Assembly: GCF_900582625.1 (NCBI RefSeq) | Contig: NZ_UTIQ01000327.1 | Location: forward strand, 620,001 to 684,000 | Length of the DNA stretch: 64,000 bases | From: Pseudomonas viridiflava | GTDB lineage: Bacteria; Pseudomonadota; Gammaproteobacteria; Pseudomonadales; Pseudomonadaceae | Reading direction: 5' to 3' | Shown here: in pieces, positions 33,994 through 42,360 of the stretch | Layout of the letters: each line of letters opens with the position of its first letter | Numbering within the stretch: position 1 is the stretch's first letter | The notes under the pieces: model-generated | The model's database searches: none | What the model was told of the DNA's origin: nothing | Seen by the model: only the letters and a program-made list of their open reading frames with translations | Translations under genes and position numbers: made by a program

Positions 33994-34803
33994 CTACCGA
34001 TCCGAGCCCAACTTGCCCTGGTCGTCAGAGAACACGATTTCCACCCGACGATTTTGCGCACGGCCACGGGACGAGGCGTTTTCGGTGACCGGGAAATCGG
34101 CGCCGTAACCGACGGCCTGGATACGGCTTTGGTCGATGCCAAGGTCGATCAGGGTGTCGGCCACCGCTTGCGCGCGCGCCTTGGACAGTTCGAGGTTTTC
34201 CTCTCGGCTGCCCCGGTTGTCGGTGTAACCCTCAACGCGCACCACGCGGCGGGGGTTGAGCTGGAGGAACTGCACCAGTTTGAGCAAGGTGCGATTGGCG
34301 GCCGGCTTCAACTCGGCATCGCTGGCGTCGAACAGCACGTCTCCCAACGTCAGCACCAGACCACGGTTGGTTTCGGTGGCGGCCAGATTGATCTGCTCTT
34401 CCAGCCATTTGCCCTGCTGCTGAACGCTCAACAGCTTGGCTTCACGCAGGTTGAGTTGCAGCCGTTCGACGTCCATTTGCAGCTTGGCCTGGCGCTCTTG
34501 ATTGACGCTGAGCTTGGTGTGCTCGGCGGCGATCGCGCTGTAGCGCTGGCTCAGGTAGGCGTAATGCTGGACGTCAGCATCGCTGCCCCAGTAGGTGGAC
34601 AAACGATCGGCGCGCGACAGCGAGTCGCCGGCGCGAATCACATCGCGGGGGGCGTAGCGCAGGGCGTCGGTGTCTTCTTTGACTTTCTGAAAACTGTCGC
34701 GGGCGGCTTCCAGGCTTTGCTCGGCATCCGGTTCAGTGGCGCAGCCGGTGAGCAGCACGGTGGCCACGGCGGCGGCAAACAGGCGGTAGGCAATCGGGTT
34801 CAC
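33994..34803 (-). CDS. OmpA-family lipoprotein with N-terminal DUF4398
   Basis: A 269-residue predicted lipoprotein (lipobox LLTGC, Cys21). A helical DUF4398-like N-terminal region (EQSLEAARDSFQKVKED through about residue 130) is followed by an OmpA C-terminal peptidoglycan-binding domain: LTLGDVLFDASDAELKP, VEGYTDNRGSREENLELSKARAQAVADTL and RAQNRRVEIVF. It probably tethers the outer membrane to the cell wall. Its start overlaps the stop of the neighbouring DUF4398 lipoprotein by four bases. Confidence 0.92.
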   Translation of the reverse strand: MNPIAYRLFAAAVATVLLTGCATEPDAEQSLEAARDSFQKVKEDTDALRYAPRDVIRAGDSLSRADRLSTYWGSDADVQHYAYLSQRYSAIAAEHTKLSVNQERQAKLQMDVERLQLNLREAKLLSVQQQGKWLEEQINLAATETNRGLVLTLGDVLFDASDAELKPAANRTLLKLVQFLQLNPRRVVRVEGYTDNRGSREENLELSKARAQAVADTLIDLGIDQSRIQAVGYGADFPVTENASSRGRAQNRRVEIVFSDDQGKLGSDR

Positions 34804-35156
34804 TGCATCGCCCCCAGTTGTTTGTGAAGGCGTTTGATGCGGGCGTTCAGATCAGCCAACTGTTTTTCACTCTTGCTGGTGAGCACGCGGCCCTCGGCCA
34901 GGCGCGCATCCAGTTCGGCTTGTTCGGCAAACATGCGCGCGCGTTTGTAGTCTTGCTCGTTCATGTTTTTCTGCGCGCGGGCCAGCTTCTGTTCGGCAAG
35001 AACCATCTCGGGAATCTGCTCGTCGGCGCCCACCGCTTTGGCTTGGGCGACGGCCTGTTCAGTCAGGCGCATTTGTTCGATCGGCGCGGGGTCTTTGGTA
35101 CAACCGGCCAGCGCCACAAGGGCCACGGCGATTGCCAGTGTGCGTCTATGAATCAC
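34800..35156 (-). CDS. DUF4398 lipoprotein
   Basis: A 118-residue predicted lipoprotein with lipobox ALAGC (Cys19) and a fully helical, charged remainder (LAEQKLARAQKNMNEQDYKRARMFAEQAELDARLAE), likely a helical hairpin. Role unknown. It is coupled to the OmpA-DUF4398 gene, whose N-terminal part resembles it, so the pair may have arisen by duplication plus fusion to OmpA. Confidence 0.88.
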   Translation of the reverse strand: MIHRRTLAIAVALVALAGCTKDPAPIEQMRLTEQAVAQAKAVGADEQIPEMVLAEQKLARAQKNMNEQDYKRARMFAEQAELDARLAEGRVLTSKSEKQLADLNARIKRLHKQLGAMQ

Positions 35157-35165
35157 AAAAAATTC

Positions 35166-35984
35166 CTACTGTTTCGAGGGAGTCGCCGCCTGCAATTGCT
35201 GTTCTTTCCAACGCTCAAGATTGCGTTCCAGCAAGGCTTGCGGGGCACCAGAGGCGGCTAATTCTGTCATTTTTTTCGCCAGTTGTCCGCGTAGCCACGG
35301 CTCGTTGCAAGCCGAGTTGAACGACAACGTCAGGTACAGGCCTTCGCTGGAAATCGGCGGCTCAAGGGCTTCAAGGTCGGCGGTCATGCCCAGGGTTTCG
35401 GCCAGCGCCAGGCCCGGATAACGTTCATACAACACGTAGTCGGTGCGTTCCAGCAGCAGCTTTTGATACGCCTGGGTAAGGCTCGGTACGGTTTCCAGGC
35501 TGAGGTTGTCTTTGGCGTAGTGGTCAAAAGCCTGGCCGAAACTGTTGTTCACCAAGGTGCCGCCGGTGTGCAAGCGCAGGTCGTCCCACTGGGCATACGG
35601 GAAGCCTTTGCCGCGCTTTACCCAGACCACGCTGCTGGTTTCCAGAAACGCGGGATGCACGTAATCCATGGTTTCCAGACGGGACAATGTGAGGAATGCG
35701 CCGGCAATCATGTCGACCCGCCCGGTGCGCACTTCTTCTTGCGCGCGCGACCAAGGGCCGGTGTAGATCACGTCAATGGTGAGGTTGAGTTCTTTGCCCA
35801 GTTGCTTGAGCAAGTCCGCGTTGGCGCCTATCAACTGCTTAGGGTTGGCCGGGTCGCGCCATAAATAAGGAGGGTATTCAGGGTTACCAGTCGCCACCAG
35901 GCGTTCACACTTTCCAGCAGCAGCGCTCAAGCCTGGCAAACCGGCGAGCAGCAACAACAGCGCGATAAGGTGGCGTATCTGCAT
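35166..35984 (-). CDS. Periplasmic solute-binding protein (SBP family 3-like)
   Basis: A 272-residue protein with signal peptide MQIRHLIALLLLLAGLPGLSAA and the family-3 pattern GNPEYPPYLWRDPANPKQLIGANADLLKQLGKELNLTIDV, followed by GRVDMIAGAFLTLSRLETMDYVHPAF. The start at 35984 is chosen because it begins the signal peptide; the frame is open further upstream. No ABC permease or ATPase adjoins; instead the DUF4398 and OmpA lipoproteins follow nine bases downstream. It may work as a sensor or an orphan binding protein. Confidence 0.88.
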   Translation of the reverse strand: MQIRHLIALLLLLAGLPGLSAAAGKCERLVATGNPEYPPYLWRDPANPKQLIGANADLLKQLGKELNLTIDVIYTGPWSRAQEEVRTGRVDMIAGAFLTLSRLETMDYVHPAFLETSSVVWVKRGKGFPYAQWDDLRLHTGGTLVNNSFGQAFDHYAKDNLSLETVPSLTQAYQKLLLERTDYVLYERYPGLALAETLGMTADLEALEPPISSEGLYLTLSFNSACNEPWLRGQLAKKMTELAASGAPQALLERNLERWKEQQLQAATPSKQ

Positions 35985-36099
35985 CAGCGGGTTTCCCGAA
36001 CTGAACGTTGGTTGGGGGTGACGGCCTGGTGTGCCGACCACACACAGCGTCATGCTAGCTTAGACGAATTGAAATAATTATTGGCGATAAGGACGGTCC

Positions 36100-37029
36100 A
36101 TGAAAAAACTACTCGTTGGGTTTGCGATCTGCGTGGCAGCAATTGCCGCGTTGCTGTACTTCTCCCCCGCCACCCTGATGGCCACGGCTCAATTCGCCGA
36201 ACGGCAAATGGCCGGGCTGAGCAGCGAGCAGACCATGGTCGGCGACCTGAGCATCCACTATTACCAGGGCGGCCCGGCCGACGGCGAAACCATCCTGATG
36301 ATTCACGGTTTCGGCGCCAACAAAGACAACTGGCTGCGCTTCGCCAAATTCTTTACCAAGCGCTATCAGGTGATCGCCATCGACCTGCCCGGCTTCGGCG
36401 ATAGCAGCAAACCGAATGCCAGCTACGACGTGGGCACCCAAGCCGAACGCGTCGCCGCTTTCGTGAACACCCTGGGACTGAAAAAACTGCACGTGATTGG
36501 CAACTCCATGGGCGGCCAAATTGCCGCGCTGTATGCCGCGCGCCACCCGGATGAAGTGCTCTCTGTGGGCCTGCTGGACAATGCCGGCATCACCTCACCG
36601 AAGAAAAGCGAGCTGTACGAAATGCTCGAACGCGGCGAGCCGAACCCGCTGGTCGCGCGTGACGCTGAAAGCTTCGCCAAGCTGGTGGCCTTCGTGTTCG
36701 TTGAGCCACCGGCGATGCCGAAGAACCTGCAGCGCTACATGGCTGAGCAGGCGAGCGCCAGAAGCGAGCAGAATGACAAAGTGTTCAGCCACCTGCGCGA
36801 GCGCTACATTCCCCTGGAACCGGAGCTGCCAAAAATTCAGGCGCCGACGTTGCTGCTGTGGGGCGACAAGGACCGCGTGCTGGATGTGTCGAGTATCGAG
36901 GTGATGAAACCGCTGCTGAAAAAGCCAACCGTGGTGATCATGAAAGACTGCGGCCATGTGCCGATGATCGAGCGGCCAGAAGAAACCGCCAGCCACTACC
37001 AGGCGTTTCTGGATAGCGTCAAAAGCTAA
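36100..37029 (+). CDS. plaF: Membrane-anchored alpha/beta hydrolase, PlaF-like phospholipase A
   Basis: A 309-residue lipase with an N-terminal membrane anchor (residues 4-22) and the alpha/beta hydrolase fold: oxyanion loop HGFGANKDNW, nucleophile elbow GNSMGG (Ser136), Asp258 in GDKDRVLD and His286 in DCGHVPMIERPEE. Length, anchor and triad positions fit PlaF (PA2949) of P. aeruginosa, which remodels inner-membrane phospholipids. Its location next to etfA also matches that locus. It ends at a terminator shared with the convergent etfA. A generic esterase is the alternative. Confidence 0.85.
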   Translation: MKKLLVGFAICVAAIAALLYFSPATLMATAQFAERQMAGLSSEQTMVGDLSIHYYQGGPADGETILMIHGFGANKDNWLRFAKFFTKRYQVIAIDLPGFGDSSKPNASYDVGTQAERVAAFVNTLGLKKLHVIGNSMGGQIAALYAARHPDEVLSVGLLDNAGITSPKKSELYEMLERGEPNPLVARDAESFAKLVAFVFVEPPAMPKNLQRYMAEQASARSEQNDKVFSHLRERYIPLEPELPKIQAPTLLLWGDKDRVLDVSSIEVMKPLLKKPTVVIMKDCGHVPMIERPEETASHYQAFLDSVKS

Positions 37030-37041
37030 GGTGTCAGGCAT

Positions 37042-37072
37042 AAAAAAACCCGCTCAGTGAGCGGGTTTTTTA
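37042..37072. terminator. Bidirectional intrinsic terminator between plaF and etfA
   Basis: AAACCCGCTCA-G-TGAGCGGGTTT flanked by A and T runs. Confidence 0.9.
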
Positions 37073-37090
37073 TTGGGCGGGAAGCGCGGG

Positions 37091-38020
37091 TTAAACCAGC
37101 TTTTCCAGCTCCGGTACAGCTTCGAACAAGTCCGCAACCAGACCGTAATCGGCAACCTGGAAGATCGGCGCTTCTTCGTCTTTGTTGATGGCGACGATGA
37201 CTTTGGAGTCTTTCATACCGGCCAAGTGCTGGATGGCGCCGGAAATGCCGACCGCGATGTACAACTGCGGTGCGACGATTTTACCGGTTTGGCCAACCTG
37301 CATGTCGTTCGGTACGAAACCGGCGTCGACAGCGGCACGGGATGCACCCACGGCAGCGCCGAGTTTGTCGGCCAGTGCGTACAGGTGTTTGAAGTTGTCA
37401 CCGTTCTGCATGCCACGACCGCCGGAAACGACGATTTTGGCAGCGGTCAGCTCAGGACGGTCGGACTTGGCCAGCTCTTCGCCAACAAAGGACGACTTGC
37501 CAGCATCAGCCGGGCCGCTCACTTCTTCAACAGCAGCAGAACCGCCAACAGCCGCAACCGGATCGAAACCGGTGGAACGCACAGTGATCACTTTCACGGC
37601 AGCCGAAGACTGCACAGTAGCGATGGCGTTACCGGCGTAGATCGGACGCTTGAAGGTGTCGGCGCTTTCTACCGAGATGATCTCGGAGATCTGATCAACA
37701 TCCAGTGCAGCGGCAACGCGCGGCAGGATGTTTTTGCCGTTGGAAGTAGCGCTAGCCAGGATGTGGCTGTAGCTCTTGCCAAGGTCAGCGATCAGCGGCG
37801 CAACGTTTTCTGGCAGTTGGTTAGCGTAGGCAGCGTTGTCAGCTACCAGCACTTTCGAAACGCCAGCGATCTTGGCAGCAGCTTCCGCAGCGGCGCCGGC
37901 ATTGCTGCCTGCAACCAGCACGTGAATGTCACCACCGATTTTTGCAGCAGCAGCCACAGTGTTCAGAGTGGCTGGCGCCAGGGCGGAATTGGTGTGTTCA
38001 GCGATAACCAGGATAGTCAT
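37091..38020 (-). CDS. etfA: Electron transfer flavoprotein alpha subunit
   Basis: A 309-residue FAD-binding subunit that accepts electrons from acyl-CoA and other dehydrogenases. The N-terminal domain opens MTILVIAEHTNSALAPATLNTVAAAAKIGG. The FAD domain shows VVSGGRGMQ, VGASRAAVDAGFVPNDMQVGQTGKIVAPQLYIAVGISGAIQH and INKDEEAPIF. It starts directly after the etfB stop and forms a heterodimer with EtfB. Confidence 0.96.
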   Translation of the reverse strand: MTILVIAEHTNSALAPATLNTVAAAAKIGGDIHVLVAGSNAGAAAEAAAKIAGVSKVLVADNAAYANQLPENVAPLIADLGKSYSHILASATSNGKNILPRVAAALDVDQISEIISVESADTFKRPIYAGNAIATVQSSAAVKVITVRSTGFDPVAAVGGSAAVEEVSGPADAGKSSFVGEELAKSDRPELTAAKIVVSGGRGMQNGDNFKHLYALADKLGAAVGASRAAVDAGFVPNDMQVGQTGKIVAPQLYIAVGISGAIQHLAGMKDSKVIVAINKDEEAPIFQVADYGLVADLFEAVPELEKLV

Positions 38021-38770
38021 TTAGATTACCTTCGCCTCGTTCTTCAGTTTCTCGACCAGTTCAGCAACCGACTTGACCTTGATGCCTGCGCTGCGAGCAG
38101 CCGGCGCTTCAACTTTCAAGGTTTTGACGGTAGACGAGGTGGAGACGCCCAAAGCGTCTGGAGTCAGAGTCTCCAGCGGCTTCTTCTTGGCTTTCATGAT
38201 GTTCGGCAGCGACGCGTAGCGCGGTTCGTTCAGGCGCAGGTCGGTGGTCACGATCGCCGGCAAGGTCAACGCAACGGTCTGCAGACCGCCGTCGATTTCG
38301 CGGGTGACGTTAACCTTGTCGCCAGCCACTTCAACCTTGGAGGCGAAAGTGCCTTGCGCGTAGCCGCTGAGGGCAGCGAGCATCTGGCCGGTCTGGTTGT
38401 TGTCGCTGTCGATGGCTTGTTTGCCGAGGATGACCAGCTGAGGCTGCTCTTTATCCACAACAGCCTTGAGCAGCTTGGCCACGGCGAGCGAGTTCAGCTC
38501 TTCCGCGGTATCAACCAGAATGGCGCGGTCAGCACCCAGAGCCAGCGCGGTGCGCAGTTGCTCTTGAGCGGTGTTCGGGCCGATGGAAACCACGACGATC
38601 TCGGTAGCCACGCCTTTCTCTTTCAGGCGGACGGCTTCTTCCACAGCGATTTCGCAGAAGGGATTCATCGACATTTTGACGTTGGCGAGATCAACGCCGG
38701 AGTTGTCCGCTTTGACGCGAACCTTGACGTTGTAGTCAACCACTCGTTTGACAGCTACAAGAACCTTCAT
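38021..38770 (-). CDS. etfB: Electron transfer flavoprotein beta subunit
   Basis: A 249-residue AMP-binding subunit of ETF with MKVLVAVKRVVDYNVKVRVK at the N terminus and the family block DLRLNEPRYASLPNIMKAKKKPLE. ATG at 38770 begins the conserved MKVLVAVKRV; upstream in-frame codons lack homology character. It precedes etfA without a gap and is divergent from ETF-QO across a 321-base promoter region. Confidence 0.96.
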   Translation of the reverse strand: MKVLVAVKRVVDYNVKVRVKADNSGVDLANVKMSMNPFCEIAVEEAVRLKEKGVATEIVVVSIGPNTAQEQLRTALALGADRAILVDTAEELNSLAVAKLLKAVVDKEQPQLVILGKQAIDSDNNQTGQMLAALSGYAQGTFASKVEVAGDKVNVTREIDGGLQTVALTLPAIVTTDLRLNEPRYASLPNIMKAKKKPLETLTPDALGVSTSSTVKTLKVEAPAARSAGIKVKSVAELVEKLKNEAKVI

Positions 38771-38973
38771 GGATTCCTCGTTACTCTCCGGTGAATAAGA
38801 AGTCGCCAAAAGACAATGGCGGGTGATGCTCGTCGGCCGGAACCGACGGTCAGCCTACAGCACGGCTAGCGCAAAACCGCCCGTATCTTGACCGTATCGC
38901 CCAAACGGGTCAATACGACAAAATGGCCACTTTAAGCCGTGAAAACCTGATTCTAGCAGGCTATTGAGAAATT

Positions 38974-39018
38974 CAAACAAACGTTTGTATTGGACCCGTC
39001 GGGGTCCGTGGATATAAT
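38974..39018 (+). promoter_or_regulatory. ETF-QO promoter with an overlapping PsrA-like operator
   Basis: A strong sigma-70 promoter, TTGGAC (38990-38995) N17 TATAAT (39013-39018), faces ETF-QO. CAAAC-N4-GTTTG (38974-38987) lies immediately upstream of the -35 and fits the PsrA consensus of pseudomonads, a fatty-acid-responsive regulator. I see nothing else certain in the etfB-ETF-QO gap. Confidence 0.6.
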
Positions 39019-39091
39019 GCGCCGACACAGCTCACGGAACGAGCCCGATCCTCAAATAAAACATAGATAGAGCCTGAGTAGGAGATTGCCT

Positions 39092-40756
39092 GTGGAACGC
39101 GAATTTATGGAGTTCGACGTCGTCATCGTTGGCGCCGGCCCAGCGGGCCTGTCCGCCGCCTGCCGACTGAAGCAGAAAGCCGCCGAAGCGGGTAAAGAGA
39201 TCAGCGTCTGCGTAGTCGAGAAAGGCTCCGAAGTCGGCGCCCACATCCTCTCCGGCGCCGTGTTCGAGCCCCGCGCACTGAACGAGCTTTTCCCCGACTG
39301 GAAAGAGCTTGGCGCCCCGCTCAACACGCCGGTCAAGCGCGACGACATCTATATGTTGAAAGACGCCGAAGCCGCCATCAAAGTGCCGAACCTGTTTGTG
39401 CCCAAAACCATGCACAACGAAGGCAACTACATCATCTCCCTCGGCAACCTCTGCCGCTGGCTCGCGCAACAGGCTGAAAACCTGGGCGTGGAAGTCTATC
39501 CAGGCTTTGCCGCGCAAGAAGCGCTGATCGACGAAAACGGCGTGGTCAAAGGCATTCTGACCGGCGACCTGGGCGTTGACCGCGAAGGCCACCCTAAAGA
39601 AGGCGTGTACACCCCGGGCATGGAGTTGCGCGGTAAGTACACCCTGTTCGCGGAAGGCTGCCGTGGCCACATCGGCAAGCAGCTGATCAAGAAGTACAAC
39701 CTCGACAGCGACGCCGACGCCCAGCACTACGGCATCGGCATCAAGGAAATCTGGGACATCGACCCAGCCAAACACGAGCAAGGCCTGGTGCTGCACACCG
39801 CCGGCTGGCCGCTGGACATCGTCGGCACCGAGAACACCGGTGGTTCGTTCCTCTATCACCTGGAAAACAACCAGGTAGTAGTCGGCCTGATCGTCGACCT
39901 GTCCTACGCCAACCCGCACCTGTCGCCGTTCGACGAGTTCCAGCGCTACAAGCACCACCCGGTGATCAAGCAGTACCTGGAAGGCGGCAAGCGCGTTTCC
40001 TACGGCGCCCGCGCCATTTGCAAAGGCGGCCTGAATTCGCTGCCGAAAATGGTCTTCAACGGTGGCGCGCTGATCGGTTGCGACCTGGGCACCCTGAACT
40101 TCGCCAAAATCAAAGGCAGCCACACCGCCATGAAGTCCGGCATGCTCGCCGCTGACGCCGTGGCCGACGCCCTGTTCGCCGGTAGCGAAGGCGGCGACCT
40201 GCTCAATGGTTACGTCGAGTCGTTCAAAGCCAGCTGGCTGTACGACGAGCTGTTCCGCAGCCGCAACTTCGGCGCGGCGCTGCACAAATACGGTCCGCTG
40301 CTGGGCGGCGCATTCAACTTCGTTGACCAGAACCTGTTCGGCGGCAAAATCCCGTTCACCCTGCACGACAACAAGCCGGATTACGCCTGCCTGAAGACCG
40401 CTGCAGAGTCGAAGAAAATTGCCTACCCGAAACCGGACGGCAAACTCAGCTTCGACAAGCTGAGCTCGGTATTCCTCTCCAACACCAACCATGAAGAGGA
40501 ACAACCTTGCCACCTGAAGCTGATCGACCCAAGCATTCCGCTGCTGAAAAACCTGCCGCTCTACGACGAGCCTGCGCAGCGTTATTGCCCAGCGGGCGTG
40601 TATGAAATCGTGACGCAGGAAAACGGCGAGAAGAAATTCCAGATCAACGCCCAGAACTGCGTGCACTGCAAAACCTGCGACATTAAAGACCCGGCCCAGA
40701 ACATCAACTGGGTGGCGCCGGAAGGTGCTGGCGGTCCGAACTACCCCAACATGTAA
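39092..40756 (+). CDS. Electron transfer flavoprotein-ubiquinone oxidoreductase
   Basis: A 554-residue membrane-associated enzyme that passes electrons from reduced ETF to ubiquinone. It has an N-terminal FAD motif VVIVGAGPAGLSAACRL, the blocks GAHILSGAVFEPRAL and GVYTPGMELRGKYTLFAEGCRGHIGKQL, and a C-terminal 4Fe-4S domain with YCPAGVYE and NCVHCKTCDIKDP. GTG at 39092 is preferred (GGAG eight bases upstream) and gives the usual MEREFMEFDVV start. It completes the fatty-acid oxidation electron path with etfAB. Confidence 0.95.
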   Translation: MEREFMEFDVVIVGAGPAGLSAACRLKQKAAEAGKEISVCVVEKGSEVGAHILSGAVFEPRALNELFPDWKELGAPLNTPVKRDDIYMLKDAEAAIKVPNLFVPKTMHNEGNYIISLGNLCRWLAQQAENLGVEVYPGFAAQEALIDENGVVKGILTGDLGVDREGHPKEGVYTPGMELRGKYTLFAEGCRGHIGKQLIKKYNLDSDADAQHYGIGIKEIWDIDPAKHEQGLVLHTAGWPLDIVGTENTGGSFLYHLENNQVVVGLIVDLSYANPHLSPFDEFQRYKHHPVIKQYLEGGKRVSYGARAICKGGLNSLPKMVFNGGALIGCDLGTLNFAKIKGSHTAMKSGMLAADAVADALFAGSEGGDLLNGYVESFKASWLYDELFRSRNFGAALHKYGPLLGGAFNFVDQNLFGGKIPFTLHDNKPDYACLKTAAESKKIAYPKPDGKLSFDKLSSVFLSNTNHEEEQPCHLKLIDPSIPLLKNLPLYDEPAQRYCPAGVYEIVTQENGEKKFQINAQNCVHCKTCDIKDPAQNINWVAPEGAGGPNYPNM

Positions 40757-40767
40757 TAGCGTTGGGT

Positions 40768-40802
40768 AAAAATAAGGGCTCCCTCGGGAGCCCTTATTTT
40801 TT
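40768..40802 (+). terminator. Intrinsic terminator after ETF-QO
   Basis: AAAATAAGGGCTCC-CTC-GGGAGCCCTTATTTT followed by T residues. Confidence 0.92.
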
Positions 40803-40814
40803 CCTGCCCCGATC

Positions 40815-40927
40815 GGCTGCGCGTCGGCCGGGCTGCGTTAAAAACGCTTTCTGAATGCTCATTGGCTACAGCCAACTGCGCTTCAAAAACCGTTTTTGCC
40901 TTGCGCGGCTCTAGCTCGCTCGATCTG
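40815..40927 (+). repeat. Structured dispersed element, copy B
   Basis: Conserved loop ATGCTCATTGGCTACAGCCAACTGCGCT with the small hairpin TTGGC-TACA-GCCAA (40862-40875). The outer stem is AAAAACG (40840-40846) against CGTTTTT (40891-40897). Downstream tail GCCTTGC...CTCGCTCG resembles copies A and C. Confidence 0.8.
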
Positions 40928-40971
40928 CTTCTCGTGAATTCCAACCCAAAGCCAAAGAGGCCATTACGCCA

Positions 40972-41038
40972 AAGCATCGAGGCTGAAGCCTCTCCTACGG
41001 GAATCGTGTTTTTGTAGGAGAGGCTTCAGCCTCGATTC
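40972..41038. repeat. REP pair (REPIN-like), GAGGC subtype
   Basis: Facing copies of the GAGGCTTCAGCCTCGAT half separated by a short loop, next to copy B of the structured element and before the DUF1285 gene. Confidence 0.85.
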
Positions 41039-41087
41039 CTGCAAACCTCGATTAGCCACATGGCGCAATCGTCACCTATTCGCGGCA

Positions 41088-41651
41088 TCAATCCGGCTGT
41101 GGCGCAATGGGGAAAAACTCGCCGCTGCTCCATACGCCCAGCCAGCTTTGGCCATCGATGTCGCGAGGCACCGCCAACTCGACCAACTGATAAAACACGT
41201 TGCGGTGAATCAGCGCCTCAAGGTTGGTGCGCACATGCACATACGGCGCGGGCTCCTCGGTCGTCGGGTCGATCACAAAGCGCATCGGGTGCTCCGGCCC
41301 CGCCTCGGTCACGTCTTCCACGTTGGTGGTAAAGCGCAGCACCTGCGCCTCGCCCTCGCCTTCCACATCAACGCTGACGGCTACGAACGGCGCGTCATCG
41401 ACGGTGATGCCGACCTTCTCAACCGGAGTAATCAGAAAATAGTCATCGCCGTCGCGGCGGATGATGGTGGAGAACAGGCGCACCATGGGTTTACGACCAA
41501 TCGGCGTGCCCAAGTAATACCAAGTGCCGTCCCGGGCGATGCGCATGTCGATGTCGCCGCAGAAATCCGGATTCCACAGGTGCACCGGTGGCAGGCCTTT
41601 GCTTTTGGGAATTTGCCCGAGCAGGTCGCCCGCCTTGCCTGGATCACTCAT
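41088..41651 (-). CDS. DUF1285 protein
   Basis: A 187-residue cytoplasmic protein with the conserved opening PPVHLWNPDFCGDIDMRIARDGTWYYLGTPIGRKPMVRLFSTIIRRDG and a C-terminal LIHRNVFYQLVELAV. Two similar beta domains are expected in the family; function unknown. It is 12 bases downstream of the DUF4823 lipoprotein gene, and both are probably in one unit. Confidence 0.9.
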   Translation of the reverse strand: MSDPGKAGDLLGQIPKSKGLPPVHLWNPDFCGDIDMRIARDGTWYYLGTPIGRKPMVRLFSTIIRRDGDDYFLITPVEKVGITVDDAPFVAVSVDVEGEGEAQVLRFTTNVEDVTEAGPEHPMRFVIDPTTEEPAPYVHVRTNLEALIHRNVFYQLVELAVPRDIDGQSWLGVWSSGEFFPIAPQPD

Positions 41652-41663
41652 GCCCTCTCCTCT

Positions 41664-42266
41664 CTATTCATTCAAACCCAGCAGACGACGCGCGTATTCC
41701 TGCATGGGCGGCCCAACCAAGTCGTCGGGCTTGTTGTCGTATAGCGTCAGAAAACCACCACGGCTTCGAATGCGCGCGGTATCCACCAGGTAGCGCGTGT
41801 TGGTCTCGATCAGCATCACTTGAATCACGCTGTGGTCGACACCCAGGCGATCCAGCGCTTCCTGCTCGGTCCATTCGTCTTCGGTGCCGATGCGATCATC
41901 AGCGCCGGCGAACCGTGTATACAACAGGTAATTCGCGCCCGCCGCCCGCGCCTGGCTCAGCGCTTCGTCCAACCCCGCCGGCTGCTTGGCACGACGCACC
42001 ATTGGAAAATATTCGACAAAGCCGTTGAACGCCTGTTCCGCCACTATGTTGGGGCGCGGCGCATGGCCGCCCGGCGGCACGAAATGCCCCTGGGCTATAT
42101 AGATGAAGGAATCGGCCTGCAAACGCCACGGGCTGGACCGGCGGATATCGCTGTGGTCGAGCAACCCGGCATCGCTGAGTTGATTGAGAGCGCCATCGCT
42201 CAAGTCGCTGACTTTCATGCAGCCCCCGAGGGCCAGCAGCGTCAGCAGCATAATCAGGTTACGCAT
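41664..42266 (-). CDS. DUF4823 lipoprotein
   Basis: A 200-residue predicted lipoprotein (MRNLIMLLTLLALGGC, Cys16). It has an RSSPWRLQADSFIYIAQG region and a C-terminal DTARIRSRGGFLTLYDNKPDDLVGPPMQEYARRLLG. Start at 42266 is chosen for the signal sequence. Role unknown; predicted to sit in the periplasm or on the outer membrane. It precedes the DUF1285 gene. Confidence 0.87.
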   Translation of the reverse strand: MRNLIMLLTLLALGGCMKVSDLSDGALNQLSDAGLLDHSDIRRSSPWRLQADSFIYIAQGHFVPPGGHAPRPNIVAEQAFNGFVEYFPMVRRAKQPAGLDEALSQARAAGANYLLYTRFAGADDRIGTEDEWTEQEALDRLGVDHSVIQVMLIETNTRYLVDTARIRSRGGFLTLYDNKPDDLVGPPMQEYARRLLGLNE

Positions 42267-42360
42267 AGTGAGTCTCCGCACGTCGGTGACAGAAAGCCGA
42301 CGCATAACGCGCAGGCTTGCAGCTTCCGCGCCAGGCTTCAACTCAACGCCCAGAGAACGC

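Noticed and set aside
33705..34142. 145-codon frame upstream of the MocR gene
   Set aside because: Crosses the OmpA-gene 3' end and its terminator; no family character.
37073..38794. 573-codon open frame antisense to etfA and etfB
   Set aside because: Covers two clear genes on the other strand; composition typical of a GC-rich shadow frame.
39032..40666. 544-codon open frame antisense to ETF-QO
   Set aside because: Same reason: no motif, and the sense gene is certain.
41916..41924. TGTATACAA match to the GntR operator
   Set aside because: Inside the DUF4823 coding sequence and lacks the first T of the palindrome; probably chance.
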